A DNA stretch of 64,000 nt from Bacteroides sp. (lineage in GTDB: Bacteria; Bacteroidota; Bacteroidia; Bacteroidales; P3): positions 62,001-126,000 of the forward strand of contig JAMPIH010000001.1 of assembly GCA_023662825.1 (NCBI GenBank), written 5' to 3'. The position numbers and the translations under genes were made by a program. Of this stretch, positions 42,951 to 53,382 are shown piece after piece. Position 1 is the stretch's first letter. Each line of letters starts with the position of its first letter. The notes beneath the pieces are model-generated. The model searched no databases, was not told where the DNA came from, and saw only the letters and a program-made list of their open reading frames with translations.

Positions 42951-44510
42951 TTATTCTCCTTTCTTCATTAAGTCAATAAACGGGTTCTCGTAATGCTCGC
43001 GTTTTTCGGCCACGCCTTGCAGACCTTTCCCGCCGTTCTTGGGGCGTTTGATGTCGGCAAAGATACCCTTTTCGAGAGCCGTGAAAAGCCCTTCCTTTTC
43101 CATCTGCTGCAAGAGCGCGGTGGCCTTGTCGAGCACTTCCGCGGCACGCTTGCGCACCAGGCCGCCTTCCTTGAACTCCATTTCCTCGCCGATGTTCTTC
43201 ATGTTGTTGAAGATATAGCGGGCGTTCTCGATAGACAGGTAGCGGTCGCTCATAAAGGGCGTGTGGATGGCCTCGGTGGGCATGCCCAGCAGTTGCAGCC
43301 CCTGGTGTGTCCAGATGCCTATCATGTTGAACAGGGCATCCTGCAAGTGGCCCCGGAAAATGTTTCCGGTCATGAACTTGGTGGGCGGCATGTATTTAAG
43401 CGGCGCATTGGGGAATATCTCGCGCAGCATCTGCGCCTGCGCCAGTTCCATCAGGAAGCCGTTCTCCAGCTTGGGATCCATTTCGAAAGCGTGCCCCAAG
43501 CCCATCTGTTCTTCGGGAAGCCCCGCCAGAAGCGCCAACTGCTCGTTGATGAAGTCGGAGGCCAGCACGGTGTGCGCCTCGGCCACGGCGTCGGCGGTGG
43601 TGAGGTAATTGTCTTCGCCCGTGTTGATGATGACACCCGCAAAACCGTTGATGACCCGCGAGAAATACTGGTCGATAAGCGTGCGCTGCATGTTGATGTC
43701 GCGGAACAAAATGCCGTAGAGGGCGTCGTTGAGCATCACGTCCAGGCCTTCCAAGGCTCCCATCACGGCGATTTCGGGCATACACAGGCCCGAGCAGTAG
43801 TTGCACAGGCGGATGTAACGGCCCACTTCCTCGCCCACTTCATCCAAGGCCTTGCGCATGATGCGGAAGTTCTCCTGCGTGGCCATGGTGCCGCCGAAAC
43901 CTTCGGTGGTGGCGCCATAGGGCACGTAGTCCAGAAGGCTCTGGCCGGTGGTGCGGATCACGGCGATGATGTCGGCGCCCTGACGGGCGGCGGCCTGCGC
44001 CTGGGTAACGTCTTCGTAGATGTTGCCGGTGGCCACGATTACGTAAAGATAGGGCTTGGGGCCTTCACCGATGGTGTCCAGGTAGTGCTGACGGCGGGCC
44101 CGGCGGTCGCGGATGCGCTTCATCGAGGCCTCGATATAGGATTGCAGCGCGGCATGGCGCTTCTCGGCCAGCGCCACAGGCACCTTGCCCAAATCATACT
44201 GTCCCGCGCCCACCATTTCGGCAATCTGCTGCGGGGTCTTGCCGGTTTCCACCACGGCATTGCCCATCACGAACATCACCCCCTCGCCCAACAGACCGGC
44301 GTCCTTGAGGGCGTCCACCACCACGTTGGGATAGGGCACCCCGTCTTCGGTTACGCCGTCTATGCCCAACAGACGGGCAATCGTCCTTTCAGTGGCCACG
44401 GTCGTGTAACCGTCCACAAAACGCTGCACCTGTCCGGCGATATTGCCGGCGGCCGTCCGCGCTTGTTTCACCTTGTCGAAATCAAGGCCTAATTTGCTTT
44501 TTTGGTTCAT
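42951..44510 (-). CDS. kamD: lysine 5,6-aminomutase, alpha subunit
   Basis: A 519-residue alpha subunit with the TIM barrel that holds PLP and substrate (LDFDKVKQARTAAGNIA at the start; TGQSLLDYVPYGATTEGFGG, LCNYCSGLCMPEIAVMGA and LKYMPPTKFMTGNIF in the barrel). Size and motifs match KamD. kamC lies 19 bp upstream and kamE 1 bp downstream. Confidence 0.95.
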   Translation of the reverse strand: MNQKSKLGLDFDKVKQARTAAGNIAGQVQRFVDGYTTVATERTIARLLGIDGVTEDGVPYPNVVVDALKDAGLLGEGVMFVMGNAVVETGKTPQQIAEMVGAGQYDLGKVPVALAEKRHAALQSYIEASMKRIRDRRARRQHYLDTIGEGPKPYLYVIVATGNIYEDVTQAQAAARQGADIIAVIRTTGQSLLDYVPYGATTEGFGGTMATQENFRIMRKALDEVGEEVGRYIRLCNYCSGLCMPEIAVMGALEGLDVMLNDALYGILFRDINMQRTLIDQYFSRVINGFAGVIINTGEDNYLTTADAVAEAHTVLASDFINEQLALLAGLPEEQMGLGHAFEMDPKLENGFLMELAQAQMLREIFPNAPLKYMPPTKFMTGNIFRGHLQDALFNMIGIWTHQGLQLLGMPTEAIHTPFMSDRYLSIENARYIFNNMKNIGEEMEFKEGGLVRKRAAEVLDKATALLQQMEKEGLFTALEKGIFADIKRPKNGGKGLQGVAEKREHYENPFIDLMKKGE

Positions 44511-44529
44511 TGTATGTCTATGTATTTCT

Positions 44530-46020
44530 TCAGGATATATTGTTCTCGTAATATTTCCGGGCCACAGCCAGTACCTCGGCGTCGAAGCCTAAGAGCCCGG
44601 CAATGCGCAAGGCTTCGGCCGGCGGCACGCTTTGCGCGTGTTCCTCCTCCACCGAATAGTCCATGCACGACTGTATGCGCGAAAGCTCGAAATGCGCCCC
44701 GGCACCGGGCGTTGAAGCCGTTGCCTCCACGCCGTTTTTCGCGCCACGGTTCATCCAGTCTTCGCGGAAACCCCTTACCCGCAGGCGGCGCAACGCATTG
44801 GGAATGGGGCCATAATGGGTGCTTACCAAGGCCACGCAAGGCAGGTTCTTCAAGGCGTCCAGCACGGCGCACACAATGGCCTTGCCCTCGGTGGGATTGG
44901 TGGTGCGCGCCAGTTCGTCTATAAGCAGCAGCATGTCCGTGCCTCCCCGCAGCTCCCGCAGGATACGGTTGAGCCGCTGCATCTCGGCGCCGAAAGACGA
45001 AAGGCCGCGTTCCTCGTCCTGATTGTCCTGCACCAGCAGTTCCACGCGGTCGAACAGCACCATATGCGCCTCCTGCGCCGGCACCGGAAAGCCGAACTGC
45101 AACAGGCACTGGGCCAAGGCAAGGCTCTTGAGCAGCACGGTCTTTCCACTCATGTTGGCGCCCGTAAACAGGCTCGCGCCCGATTGCAGGCTTATATCGA
45201 TGCTTTGGTAGCGATGTCCCTTTTCTTCCAGTATCCGCTTCACCACAGGATGGAACAGCCCCTTGTAGCGCAGTTTCCCCGCGTCCGCCGTGGCTTGCAG
45301 GTCGGGCAGCACCATGCCGTACTCGAACGCCATATACGCCTTGGCTATCTGCAGATCCCAATAGGCCACCAGACGCATGGCCGTTTGCAGGGCCTCCACG
45401 TGCGCGCTCAATCTGCGCGAGAGTTCACACCTCACCTCGTATTCGATGCCGGCGCATTCCTCCTGCAGCCGCGCCGCTTCCTGCAAGGCCGCCTCGTCTT
45501 CCGACTTGGCCAGTTCCTGTATCTTTTTCCGCTTTTGCGCCAAAAGCGGGTGATATTCATCGTAAATATAGAAAGCGGGCAGTTTCTCGTTCCTCGGATC
45601 CAGAATGGAAACCACCCCGCTCAAGTCGGGAAAATTCTCCGGCGCCGGCTTAAAGGCGCACGCCCGTATCAATCCTGACACCAGGACGGCGCAATCGGCC
45701 GCCAATAAGGAGAACCGCTTTACCTCGAACAGCTGCACATCGTCCACGTCGCCTTTCCCGATAAGGCCGAACGTGCCGCGTATGTCCAGCACCTGCGAGA
45801 ACTTTCGCTTCAGTCTTTCAACCTCAGCCCTCTGCCCTCCGCAAAGCAGGTCCTTGATCTTTTCGACACGCGAAAGTTCCTGCAAAAGAGCCGCCTCCTC
45901 GCCTTTTCCGTACCAATGCGAACGGGCAAGCAGCTCGCGTCCCACGCCCGACTGCAGGTCCAATCCCTGCAGCAGGCAGGCCAAGCCGCTTATGTTCTCC
46001 TTTGCCGAATTTACTTCCAT
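44530..46020 (-). CDS. kamC: MutS-like lysine 5,6-aminomutase reactivase ATPase
   Basis: A 496-residue MutS-like protein from the ATG at 46020 (the longer frame runs into the rplS terminator). The ATPase domain has Walker A TGANMSGKTVLL and the DE motif LLIDELARTTNPTEGKA. The mismatch-recognition domain of true MutS is missing. In lysine fermenters this is KamC, which with KamB is thought to reactivate the B12-inactivated aminomutase. Its position directly before kamD supports that. KamB is not seen upstream. Confidence 0.85.
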   Translation of the reverse strand: MEVNSAKENISGLACLLQGLDLQSGVGRELLARSHWYGKGEEAALLQELSRVEKIKDLLCGGQRAEVERLKRKFSQVLDIRGTFGLIGKGDVDDVQLFEVKRFSLLAADCAVLVSGLIRACAFKPAPENFPDLSGVVSILDPRNEKLPAFYIYDEYHPLLAQKRKKIQELAKSEDEAALQEAARLQEECAGIEYEVRCELSRRLSAHVEALQTAMRLVAYWDLQIAKAYMAFEYGMVLPDLQATADAGKLRYKGLFHPVVKRILEEKGHRYQSIDISLQSGASLFTGANMSGKTVLLKSLALAQCLLQFGFPVPAQEAHMVLFDRVELLVQDNQDEERGLSSFGAEMQRLNRILRELRGGTDMLLLIDELARTTNPTEGKAIVCAVLDALKNLPCVALVSTHYGPIPNALRRLRVRGFREDWMNRGAKNGVEATASTPGAGAHFELSRIQSCMDYSVEEEHAQSVPPAEALRIAGLLGFDAEVLAVARKYYENNIS

Positions 46021-46035
46021 ATGACTGAATACACC

Positions 46036-46076
46036 AAAAAGGCTGCCTGACACGTAGTCGCGCCATGCAGCCTTTT
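46036..46076 (-). terminator. terminator after rplS
   Basis: Minus-strand stem AAAAGGCTGC/GCAGCCTTTT followed by a T-run, between the rplS stop and kamC start. The arms are symmetrical, so it can act in both directions. Confidence 0.75.
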
Positions 46077-46098
46077 AGCAATTGTTTCCAAGAAAGAC

Positions 46099-46452
46099 TT
46101 AGAAACGACGTTCTTTGATACGCGCTTTCTTGCCGGTAAGGTTACGCAGGTAGAAGATACGGGCGCGACGAACGACCCCGCGTTTGTTCACTTCCACTTT
46201 TTCGATAAAGGGGGAGTTAACGGGGAAGATCCTTTCCACGCCGATGTTGCTCGACATTTTCCGTACCGTGAACGTAGCCGTGGTGCCGCTGCCCGAACGT
46301 TGCAATACAACGCCCTGAAACTGCTGGATACGTTCCTTGTTACCTTCCTTGATCTTGTAACTTACGGTTATGGTGTCGCCCGCCTTGAAAGCAGGCAGCT
46401 CGTTGCTTTTTGTGAGCGTGTCAACAAATTGCATTAAAGCCGGTTTGCTCAT
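46099..46452 (-). CDS. rplS: 50S ribosomal protein L19
   Basis: A 117-residue L19 with the conserved [31 protein letters not shown] and the C-terminal [20 protein letters not shown]. It lies near the 30S-50S interface. It is a single gene between the kam operon and rplT with its own downstream terminator. Confidence 0.97.
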   Translation of the reverse strand: MSKPALMQFVDTLTKSNELPAFKAGDTITVSYKIKEGNKERIQQFQGVVLQRSGSGTTATFTVRKMSSNIGVERIFPVNSPFIEKVEVNKRGVVRRARIFYLRNLTGKKARIKERRF

Positions 46453-46480
46453 GGTTTTCTGTTTTTATATGTTAACAACT

Positions 46481-46825
46481 CTATTTTACGCTATCTACGA
46501 CAGCCTTGAAAGCTTCGGGATGGTTCATCGCCAAATCGGCCAGAACCTTGCGGTTCAAGTCGATGTTCTTCTGATGAAGCTTGCCCATGAATGCCGAATA
46601 CGACATTCCGTAGGGACGGATACCGGCATTGATACGTACAATCCAAAGGTTGCGGAAACTTCTCTTTTTGGCCTTGCGGTCACGGTAAGCATATACCAGA
46701 CCCTTTTCCAAAGAGTTCTTGGCAACTGTCCACACATTTTTTCTACGTCCGAATTGACCGCGGGTCAATTTCAGCATCTTTTTCCGGCGTGCCCTTGCGG
46801 CAACCACATTGACTGATCTTGGCAT
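46481..46825 (-). CDS. rplT: 50S ribosomal protein L20
   Basis: A 114-residue L20 ([18 protein letters not shown], then [19 protein letters not shown]). It is needed for early 50S assembly and in other bacteria represses the infC-rpmI-rplT operon. The gene follows rpmI after an unusual 121-bp gap with overlapping hairpins. Confidence 0.97.
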   Translation of the reverse strand: MPRSVNVVAARARRKKMLKLTRGQFGRRKNVWTVAKNSLEKGLVYAYRDRKAKKRSFRNLWIVRINAGIRPYGMSYSAFMGKLHQKNIDLNRKVLADLAMNHPEAFKAVVDSVK

Positions 46826-46915
46826 CTTTTTTGTTTTTTGTATGAGCGTTCCGTTCTTTCAGGAAACTTTGTGCTCATAATCAATTAATAAATTTTTTCT
46901 TCGGGAGGGTTTAGC

Positions 46916-46937
46916 GGCGTTCCCGAACGCCTTCGGG
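46916..46937 (-). promoter_or_regulatory. mutually exclusive hairpins between rpmI and rplT
   Basis: On the minus strand CCCGAA-GGCG-TTCGGG and GGCGTTC-GG-GAACGCC share the GGCGTTC segment, so only one stem can form at a time. They begin about nine bases after the rpmI stop, suggesting a switch or processing site. Confidence 0.45.
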
Positions 46938-46946
46938 CGGCAAAGC

Positions 46947-47141
46947 CTACCTGTTCAGCATATCGCGCACCGCCGCTTCGTTGGCGTGGTGAACAATGGC
47001 CGAATAAGTAAGATTACGTTTACGCTTGGTGCTTTTCTTGGTCAGGATGTGACTCTTGTAAGCATGCTGGCGTTTAATCTTGCCCGTTCCGGTGAAAGAA
47101 AATCTTTTCTTCGCAGCCGATTTGGTCTTTTGCTTTGGCAT
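46947..47141 (-). CDS. rpmI: 50S ribosomal protein L35
   Basis: A 64-residue L35 ([36 protein letters not shown]). Its place between infC and rplT is the universal order. Confidence 0.96.
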   Translation of the reverse strand: MPKQKTKSAAKKRFSFTGTGKIKRQHAYKSHILTKKSTKRKRNLTYSAIVHHANEAAVRDMLNR

Positions 47142-47170
47142 GATTTGTTGATTATTGTTGGTTTTCTACT

Positions 47171-47776
47171 CTATTCTTCCGTTTCCTCGGCCTTGGGGGC
47201 GGCCTTCTTGACCGAGGCCTTGACGGGGCTGATCATCATCATCATCCGCTTGCCTTCCAGTTTGGGCATGCTTTCGGGCTTGCCGTATTCCAAAAGGGCC
47301 TCGGCGAACTTAAGCAGGATAACCTCGCCCTGTTCCTTGTAGATGATGGTACGTCCCCTGAAGAACACGTCCACCTTTACCTTGGAGCCTTCCGAGAGGA
47401 AACGCTTGGCGTGGTTCAACTTGAAGTTGAAATCGTGGTCGTCGGTCTGCGGTCCCAGACGGATTTCCTTTACCACGATCTTGGCGCTCTTGGCCTTGAT
47501 TTCCTTCTGCTTGCGCTTCTGTTCGTAAAGGAACTTCTGGTAATCGATTACCTTGCACACGGGAGGGTTGGCCGAAGGTGAGATCTCCACCAAATCCAAT
47601 TCCCGTTCTTCGGCTATCTTCAAGGCATCCTTAAGGTGCATGATGGCCGTTTCCACATTCTCGCCCACAACGCGCACAACCGGCGCGGTGATACGGCGAT
47701 TGATCCGGTGTTCGGGTTCCTTCTTTACCGGAACGCGAAAACCACGGTTCTGACTTCTGTTACTCGTGATAGCGAT
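47171..47776 (-). CDS. infC: translation initiation factor IF-3 with an ATC start codon
   Basis: A 201-residue IF-3. The first ATG in frame (47677) would remove the conserved N-terminus, because the frame upstream still reads [20 protein letters not shown] and [21 protein letters not shown] perfect AGGAGG lies 8 bases before an ATC at 47776, which I take as the start. IF-3 of E. coli uses AUU and controls itself through that rare codon; AUC would serve the same way. The C-terminal domain ([18 protein letters not shown]) binds the 30S subunit. Confidence 0.85.
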   Translation of the reverse strand: MAITSNRSQNRGFRVPVKKEPEHRINRRITAPVVRVVGENVETAIMHLKDALKIAEERELDLVEISPSANPPVCKVIDYQKFLYEQKRKQKEIKAKSAKIVVKEIRLGPQTDDHDFNFKLNHAKRFLSEGSKVKVDVFFRGRTIIYKEQGEVILLKFAEALLEYGKPESMPKLEGKRMMMMISPVKASVKKAAPKAEETEE

Positions 47777-47784
47777 GGCGCTGT

Positions 47785-47790
47785 CCTCCT
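47785..47790 (-). promoter_or_regulatory. strong Shine-Dalgarno of infC
   Basis: AGGAGG on the minus strand, 8 bases before the ATC start. Such a perfect site is uncommon in this genome and compensates for the non-AUG codon. Confidence 0.75.
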
Positions 47791-47799
47791 AAAATTTTA

Positions 47800-49734
47800 T
47801 TACAGGTATTCTTTAACTTCTTGCTGAACCTTGGCGATGAATTCGTCTAATTTCATCGTGCCGAGGTCGCCTTCTCCGTGCTTGCGTACCGAAACGCTGC
47901 GTTCGGCGGCTTCTTTCTCGCCCACAATCAGCATATAGGGAATGTGACGGAGTTCAGCGTCGCGGATCTTGCGGCCCGTCTTCTCGCTGCGGTCGTCCAC
48001 TTCGCCGCGCAGGTCGGCGTCGGCAAGCAACGACTTCACTTCCTTGGCGTAGTCCAGGTACTTGTCGCTGATGGGCAGCACGCTGAACTGAACCGGCGTG
48101 ATCCACAGGGGGAACTTGCCGGCGGTGTTTTCGGTAAGTACCGCCACGAAACGCTCCATGGAGCCGAAAGGCGCCCGGTGAATCATGATGGGACGGTGCT
48201 TCTGGTTGTCGGCGCCCACGTATTCGAGACCGAAACGTTCGGGCAGGTTGTAGTCCACCTGAACCGTGCCCAGCTGCCACTTGCGGCCCAGGGCGTCCTT
48301 TACCATAAAGTCGAGCTTGGGACCGTAGAAAGCGGCTTCCCCGTATTCCACATAGGTGTTCAATCCCTTTTCCTGAGCGGCTTCGATAATGGCTTTCTCG
48401 GCCTTTTCCCAGTTTTCGTCCGTACCGATGTACTTGCTGTGATCCACCTTGTCGCGCAAGGAAATCTGAGCCGAATATTCCTTGAAATGCAGGGTTTTGA
48501 AAATCAGCAGAATGATGTCGATTACCGACTCGAACTCGGCCTTGAGCTGGTCGGCGGTACAGAAGATATGGGCATCGTCTTGGGTAAAGCCGCGCACACG
48601 GGTCAAACCATGCAACTCGCCGCTCTGCTCGTAGCGGTAAACGGTTCCGAACTCGGCGATACGCAAGGGAAGGTCCTTGTAGGAATGCGGTTTGGAGCGG
48701 TAAACCTCGCAGTGGTGGGGACAGTTCATCGGTTTAAGGAAGAACTGCTCGCCCTCGATGGGCGTATTGATGGGTTGGAAAGAATCCTTTCCGTATTTGT
48801 CGTAGTGACCCGATGTCTTGTAGAGTTCCACGTTGCCGATGTGCGGGCACATCACCTGCACGTAGCCGGCCTTGCGCTGCACGCGCTTGAGGAAGTTCTC
48901 CAACTGTTCGCGCATGGCCGTGCCGTTGGGCAGCCAGATGGGCAGCCCCGCCCCCACCTTGGTAGAGAAGGTAAAGAGTTCCATCTCCTTGCCGATCTTA
49001 CGGTGATCGCGTTTCTTGGCTTCTTCCAGGAATTCGAGATAGTCCTTAAGGTCTTTCTGCTTGGGGAAGGCCACCCCGTAGATACGGGTAAGCATCTTGC
49101 GCTTTTCGTCGCCGCGCCAATAGGCACCGGCCACGGAGGTAAGCTTGAAGGCCTTGATGAAGGAGGTATCGGGAAGGTGCGGCCCGCGGCAGAGGTCGGT
49201 AAACGTACCGTTGGTGTAGAAGGTAATTTTGCCGTCTTCCAGATCCTTGATCAGGTCGAGCTTGTACTCGTCGCCTTTCTTGGTAAAGTAGTCGATGGCC
49301 TCGGCCTTGCTTACGTCCTTGCGCACGAAAGCCTGCTTTTCGGCGGCCAGTTCCATTACGCGCTTTTCGATTTTTTCGAAATCGTCGGACGAGATTTCCC
49401 TGTCGCCGAAATCGATATCGTAGTAGAAACCGGTGTCGATATTGGGCCCGATACCGAACTTGGCGCCGGGATAAAGCTGTTCGATGGCTTCGGCGGCCAA
49501 GTGCGCCGTGGAGTGCCAGAAAGCGGCACGGCCGCCCTCATCCTGCCAGGTAAGCAGGGTCAGGTTGCAATCCTCCTCAATAGGACGGGTGGCGTCCCAT
49601 ATCTTATCGCCCACCTTGGCGGCCAACACATTGCGCGCCAAGCCTTCGCTAATACTCTTGGCAACCTCCAAAGGCGTAACGCCCTTGGGGTATTGCTTCA
49701 CCGAACCGTCAGGTAATGTAATGTTTATCATCAT
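47800..49734 (-). CDS. thrS: threonyl-tRNA synthetase
   Basis: A 644-residue class II synthetase from the ATG at 49734 (49731 also possible). TGS domain at 1-62 ([20 protein letters not shown]), editing domain ([17 protein letters not shown]), catalytic core with motif 2 ([20 protein letters not shown]), motif 3 ([14 protein letters not shown]) and the zinc-binding Cys/His (CPHHCEVYR), then an anticodon-binding domain. It heads the thrS-infC-rpmI-rplT operon. Confidence 0.96.
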   Translation of the reverse strand: MMINITLPDGSVKQYPKGVTPLEVAKSISEGLARNVLAAKVGDKIWDATRPIEEDCNLTLLTWQDEGGRAAFWHSTAHLAAEAIEQLYPGAKFGIGPNIDTGFYYDIDFGDREISSDDFEKIEKRVMELAAEKQAFVRKDVSKAEAIDYFTKKGDEYKLDLIKDLEDGKITFYTNGTFTDLCRGPHLPDTSFIKAFKLTSVAGAYWRGDEKRKMLTRIYGVAFPKQKDLKDYLEFLEEAKKRDHRKIGKEMELFTFSTKVGAGLPIWLPNGTAMREQLENFLKRVQRKAGYVQVMCPHIGNVELYKTSGHYDKYGKDSFQPINTPIEGEQFFLKPMNCPHHCEVYRSKPHSYKDLPLRIAEFGTVYRYEQSGELHGLTRVRGFTQDDAHIFCTADQLKAEFESVIDIILLIFKTLHFKEYSAQISLRDKVDHSKYIGTDENWEKAEKAIIEAAQEKGLNTYVEYGEAAFYGPKLDFMVKDALGRKWQLGTVQVDYNLPERFGLEYVGADNQKHRPIMIHRAPFGSMERFVAVLTENTAGKFPLWITPVQFSVLPISDKYLDYAKEVKSLLADADLRGEVDDRSEKTGRKIRDAELRHIPYMLIVGEKEAAERSVSVRKHGEGDLGTMKLDEFIAKVQQEVKEYL

Positions 49735-49770
49735 CTTATAAAAAGCATTCCCCTCGTACAAAAGGGAGGG

Positions 49771-49778
49771 CAAAGATA
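49771..49778 (-). promoter_or_regulatory. -7 element of the thrS operon
   Basis: The minus strand reads TATCTTTG, 36 bases upstream of the thrS ATG, after a T-rich stretch. Confidence 0.55.
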
Positions 49779-49934
49779 ACAAAAAAAACGAGAGAAAAAA
49801 ACTCTTTACAATCTTTCTATCCTCCGCAAAAAGAGCAACTTACAAGTACGCAACTTTTAGTTATCAACAAGCGGCGGTCGGCAAGTATGGGGAATTATCC
49901 GCAGCCATCTCCGAAAAAACCAAACTTCCATAAA

Positions 49935-49967
49935 GGAAGGAGCCCGGTACAACACCGGGCTCCTTCC
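49935..49967. terminator. bidirectional hairpin after the T9SS adhesin
   Basis: A perfect 14-bp stem (GGAAGGAGCCCGGT/ACCGGGCTCCTTCC) with a 5-base loop lies about 50 bases after the adhesin stop. It separates it from the thrS promoter. Confidence 0.75.
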
Positions 49968-50013
49968 TCCTTGAAATCGTTTCCTGCTATTTCAATGCAA
50001 CGATTTGGAATTT

Positions 50014-53000
50014 CTACTTCACGACAAGTTTCCGGGCAACCACAGCCCCATCCTCAAGAACCACACGAAGCAGATACACTCCGCTTTGTTTTATTGAAAC
50101 CGTATTTATTCCGGCAGTCATCGTTTCCCGCATAACCGTTTGTCCTCCGGCCGTAAGGATGTCAACCGTCGCCTTTTGCGGAACATCCACGTAAAACAAG
50201 CCAGTAGTGGGATTGGGGTAAATGTCTATGTTTACCAAGGCCGGGCTTTCCACCGCACTCGGTTCCGGATTAGAAATGGACAGATTATCGATTTCCACCG
50301 AATTATGACTTACCAAAAAGGCATCGAAGCTAAGCCTGATATCGCTTCCAGCCCAATGGTTCAATTTAATGAAAACCTGTTTCCAGCCTGCGGTCTCGCA
50401 GTCTTCTCCCACCACAAATTCAAAACTGCTGTCCTTTGCCTCGGGAAGCTTGGTAATGTTGGCGACTATACGGTTCTTGCTCTCCGGCGATCCATAATAC
50501 CAGAAAGACAGCACCGCATCTTTGGATTCCTTGAGCGAAATCTTCCCAAGCACCAAACGGGCCGTAAGACCGGGTCCTGTCCCCATACACATAGCCATAC
50601 CGTTGTCTCCGTCCTGAGATTCAAGTGTGGCGTAATCTTCTACCGGTTGCCAAGCAGCAGCGGCACCATCATCCTGCGGCCATGCCTCATTTCCGCACAC
50701 ATTCTCCGGGGTAGCATCAGGGAAAGATTCTTTCCAAGGCAATGTGAGTGCGGGACCTGCAGGTATGAGGTTCGATACTGCATGTTCCGAACCACCCGCA
50801 GATGTATAGGCATACACACGATAATATACCAGATCCTGTTCTCCATTTTGAGCTATGGCCTGATGGGTGACCGTCTTTTCCTTGATGTTTTCCTCCACTA
50901 AAACCGGATTCCCCTCCATATCCTGTGTATATACGTAATAGGTGATCGAATCGGGATTGATATACCCCCCATCGATATCGGTTTCGGGACTTTCCCATGT
51001 TACAATAATCTCTCCGTCTTTTTCCGTTTCACGGATTCTGACATTACGGGCGGGTGCAGGCTTCTTTATACCCACATAAACATATTTCGTCGCAAGCCTT
51101 CCAACACCCTCGCTATTGTAGGCATATACCGAGTAATAATGCATTCCATTGGAAACCCCTACCGAATCGGTATAAACGCACGTTGCGCCAGGAACCACAT
51201 CGGTCAAGGTCTTCAACACAGTTTCATCGCGCAAGATCTCTACTTTCGTAATGCTTTCGAGCGCATCTCCATTGCCACATTTCATTGGAGCCACAAACGA
51301 AATATCAGCTTTGAGAGCACCTTCCCGATCTGGAGTAATGGTAAAATCGGTAACCGTATCGGGTGTGGAATTAGGAACGGGGACAGCCAAGCGCAGGGTA
51401 TCGATCACTAACCTATATTGATCTGCAGGCGAAATAGCATGGATGGCAAAGTAATATTTGCCTTCCTTATTTACCGTAACCCCCGTGTTTACATGAACAA
51501 AATCGTTCGTTGTAAGCACCGTACTATCAACGAGACGCATGGTCATGCCCTCGATAGTGGGTTCATTCCCAAACCAAACCTCAAAACTTTCAGAATAAGA
51601 GTTTTCAATCGATGCCGCCAAAAAAGAAAAAGCATAATAATAACCGTATTCCATAAACACGGGGGGCGTTATCAGCCAGGCATCCTTGGCATCGTCGTAT
51701 TCAAATACGGAAGCACACGTGTCTCCGTACCAATCATAAAGTTCCCAGTTGTTACTGCCGGGATTCACTGTCAAGCAAGTAAAGATATCCAGCGCACCGG
51801 GCTTAGAGAAATTCTCGGCAAAAGGAAGTCTAACCGAACCCAGATTGATTGTGTTGGTCAAGGTGGGTTTGGAAACGGCATCCTTGAACGAGGCGGTTAC
51901 CACGAAACGGCAACGGCGAACATCATCAGGTTCCGGAAAATCGAATACGGCAAGGGTATCTTTCCCCTCATAAACAACATCGGCCGAACCTTCAGGAATC
52001 ACCTTATAGGTTACGTCTTCGGCCACGAAATAGCCGCCATTAAGGCTGGTTTTGGAAGAACGCCACTTAACGGTGGCCTTTTGGGTGGCCTCGTCGTAAC
52101 TAAAAGTGGCTTCGGCAGGTGCTTCCGGCATATCGTTGCCTATGTAAACCGAAACCGCCGCCTTTTTGGATTCTCCGGCTTCGTTCGACAACACAACTTC
52201 GAAACGATAAGAACCGGAAGTTTCTACCGTAACGGGAATTTCTACCAAAACCCCGACCGCAGCAGTTCCCGTAACCGGAGTTTCTTCGCCGTAAGAAAGC
52301 GTATAAGAAATTTCTCCACTGAGTTCCTCTCCCGAAAAAGTGAGCAAAGGCATCTTGAACGATACTTTTCCTGTCTTCGACCCTGTACTGAATTCCGCCT
52401 TAAGCGCTTCGGCAACAGCAGGCGCACCAGCGGCAGGATCCTTCATAGGAAGACAAAGCCCTACAAGCTGAACTTTCGGTAAGTCGTAAATTTTCTTGGA
52501 TTCGTTTTTAACTGGATCCACTTCAATCAAAGGATGATCGATTGCGTTGGCAGTTACATAAATTTTTCCGCTCTGCGGATCGAATACGGCACTGGAGGCA
52601 TAAGGAGCCCTTACCCCAAGGTTACCTTTCTTGGTTATAGAAAGCGTAGCGGGATCCAGCGTATAGAAATCTCCTTCAATGTCAAAGACATAAACCACAC
52701 CCGTATTGTCGCAAGCTATCGCCTTTAAATTTTTATCAATATTTCCGACAATCGCTACAGTACCCGTATTTACATCAAGCGTTCCAAGATTACAATTAGA
52801 TAAATAGGGATCACCAAAAAGTCCGTAAACCGATCCGGATACTTCGTCATACGCAAGATCCCGCACCTCAAAGGCTCCCTTTACTTCAAACTGCTTAAGC
52901 AATTCCCACGATTCGATATCGTAATGGCTTATTATACGGTTATCTAAAGAATTCGAAGAAGTGGCGCAACTGATATATCGGCCGCCTACCGCAACACCGC

Positions 53001-53220
53001 CGTTATCGGCCTTAAGGTTGTTATCAATCTTAACGGGAGTTATCGTTCCATTGCCGTTAAGGGAAAACGAATACATTCCGTATTCGTAATCAACACCATA
53101 AGAAGTATTGTTAATCAAGCTTCCATAAAGCGTCAAAACATCCTGTGCCCGCAATGGCAGGGTTACGATACATAAGGTTGTGAAAAAGCACAATCCAACT
53201 TTGAATAGAACATTTTTCAT
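50014..53220 (-). CDS. large secreted adhesin-like protein with FN3 domains and T9SS sorting domain
   Basis: A 1068-residue exported protein. Signal peptide to about residue 25; a beta-propeller-like N-terminal region (about 30-270); FN3-like repeats; a cleaved-adhesin-type domain around residues 470-620 (LPFAENFSK, NWELYDWYGDT, WLITPPVF); more FN3 (about 630-840); a second adhesin-like domain (LPWKESFPDATPENV); and a C-terminal type A sorting domain (NIDIYPNPTTGLFYVDV, SGVYLLRVVLEDG). T9SS should place it on the cell surface. It is AT-richer than the flanking genes. Target unknown. Confidence 0.85.
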   Translation of the reverse strand: MKNVLFKVGLCFFTTLCIVTLPLRAQDVLTLYGSLINNTSYGVDYEYGMYSFSLNGNGTITPVKIDNNLKADNGGVAVGGRYISCATSSNSLDNRIISHYDIESWELLKQFEVKGAFEVRDLAYDEVSGSVYGLFGDPYLSNCNLGTLDVNTGTVAIVGNIDKNLKAIACDNTGVVYVFDIEGDFYTLDPATLSITKKGNLGVRAPYASSAVFDPQSGKIYVTANAIDHPLIEVDPVKNESKKIYDLPKVQLVGLCLPMKDPAAGAPAVAEALKAEFSTGSKTGKVSFKMPLLTFSGEELSGEISYTLSYGEETPVTGTAAVGVLVEIPVTVETSGSYRFEVVLSNEAGESKKAAVSVYIGNDMPEAPAEATFSYDEATQKATVKWRSSKTSLNGGYFVAEDVTYKVIPEGSADVVYEGKDTLAVFDFPEPDDVRRCRFVVTASFKDAVSKPTLTNTINLGSVRLPFAENFSKPGALDIFTCLTVNPGSNNWELYDWYGDTCASVFEYDDAKDAWLITPPVFMEYGYYYAFSFLAASIENSYSESFEVWFGNEPTIEGMTMRLVDSTVLTTNDFVHVNTGVTVNKEGKYYFAIHAISPADQYRLVIDTLRLAVPVPNSTPDTVTDFTITPDREGALKADISFVAPMKCGNGDALESITKVEILRDETVLKTLTDVVPGATCVYTDSVGVSNGMHYYSVYAYNSEGVGRLATKYVYVGIKKPAPARNVRIRETEKDGEIIVTWESPETDIDGGYINPDSITYYVYTQDMEGNPVLVEENIKEKTVTHQAIAQNGEQDLVYYRVYAYTSAGGSEHAVSNLIPAGPALTLPWKESFPDATPENVCGNEAWPQDDGAAAAWQPVEDYATLESQDGDNGMAMCMGTGPGLTARLVLGKISLKESKDAVLSFWYYGSPESKNRIVANITKLPEAKDSSFEFVVGEDCETAGWKQVFIKLNHWAGSDIRLSFDAFLVSHNSVEIDNLSISNPEPSAVESPALVNIDIYPNPTTGLFYVDVPQKATVDILTAGGQTVMRETMTAGINTVSIKQSGVYLLRVVLEDGAVVARKLVVK

Positions 53221-53382
53221 AGGGATAGTTTTTTAAGTTAAAAGTTCTGCGAATATAATCAAAGAGAAACATATAACAAATAGTAATCGATGAAGAGTTT
53301 TTACTCGGCTCTTTTTGGGCAAGACCAAAAAAGTAACGACATATCGCGCACGCCTGTGCGCAAAAAAAACTACCTTTACACT

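Noticed and set aside
42993-44492. 499-codon plus-strand frame
   Set aside because: Shadow of kamD, with no recognisable family.
47878-49716. 612-codon plus-strand frame
   Set aside because: Exact shadow of thrS, which has all class II synthetase motifs.
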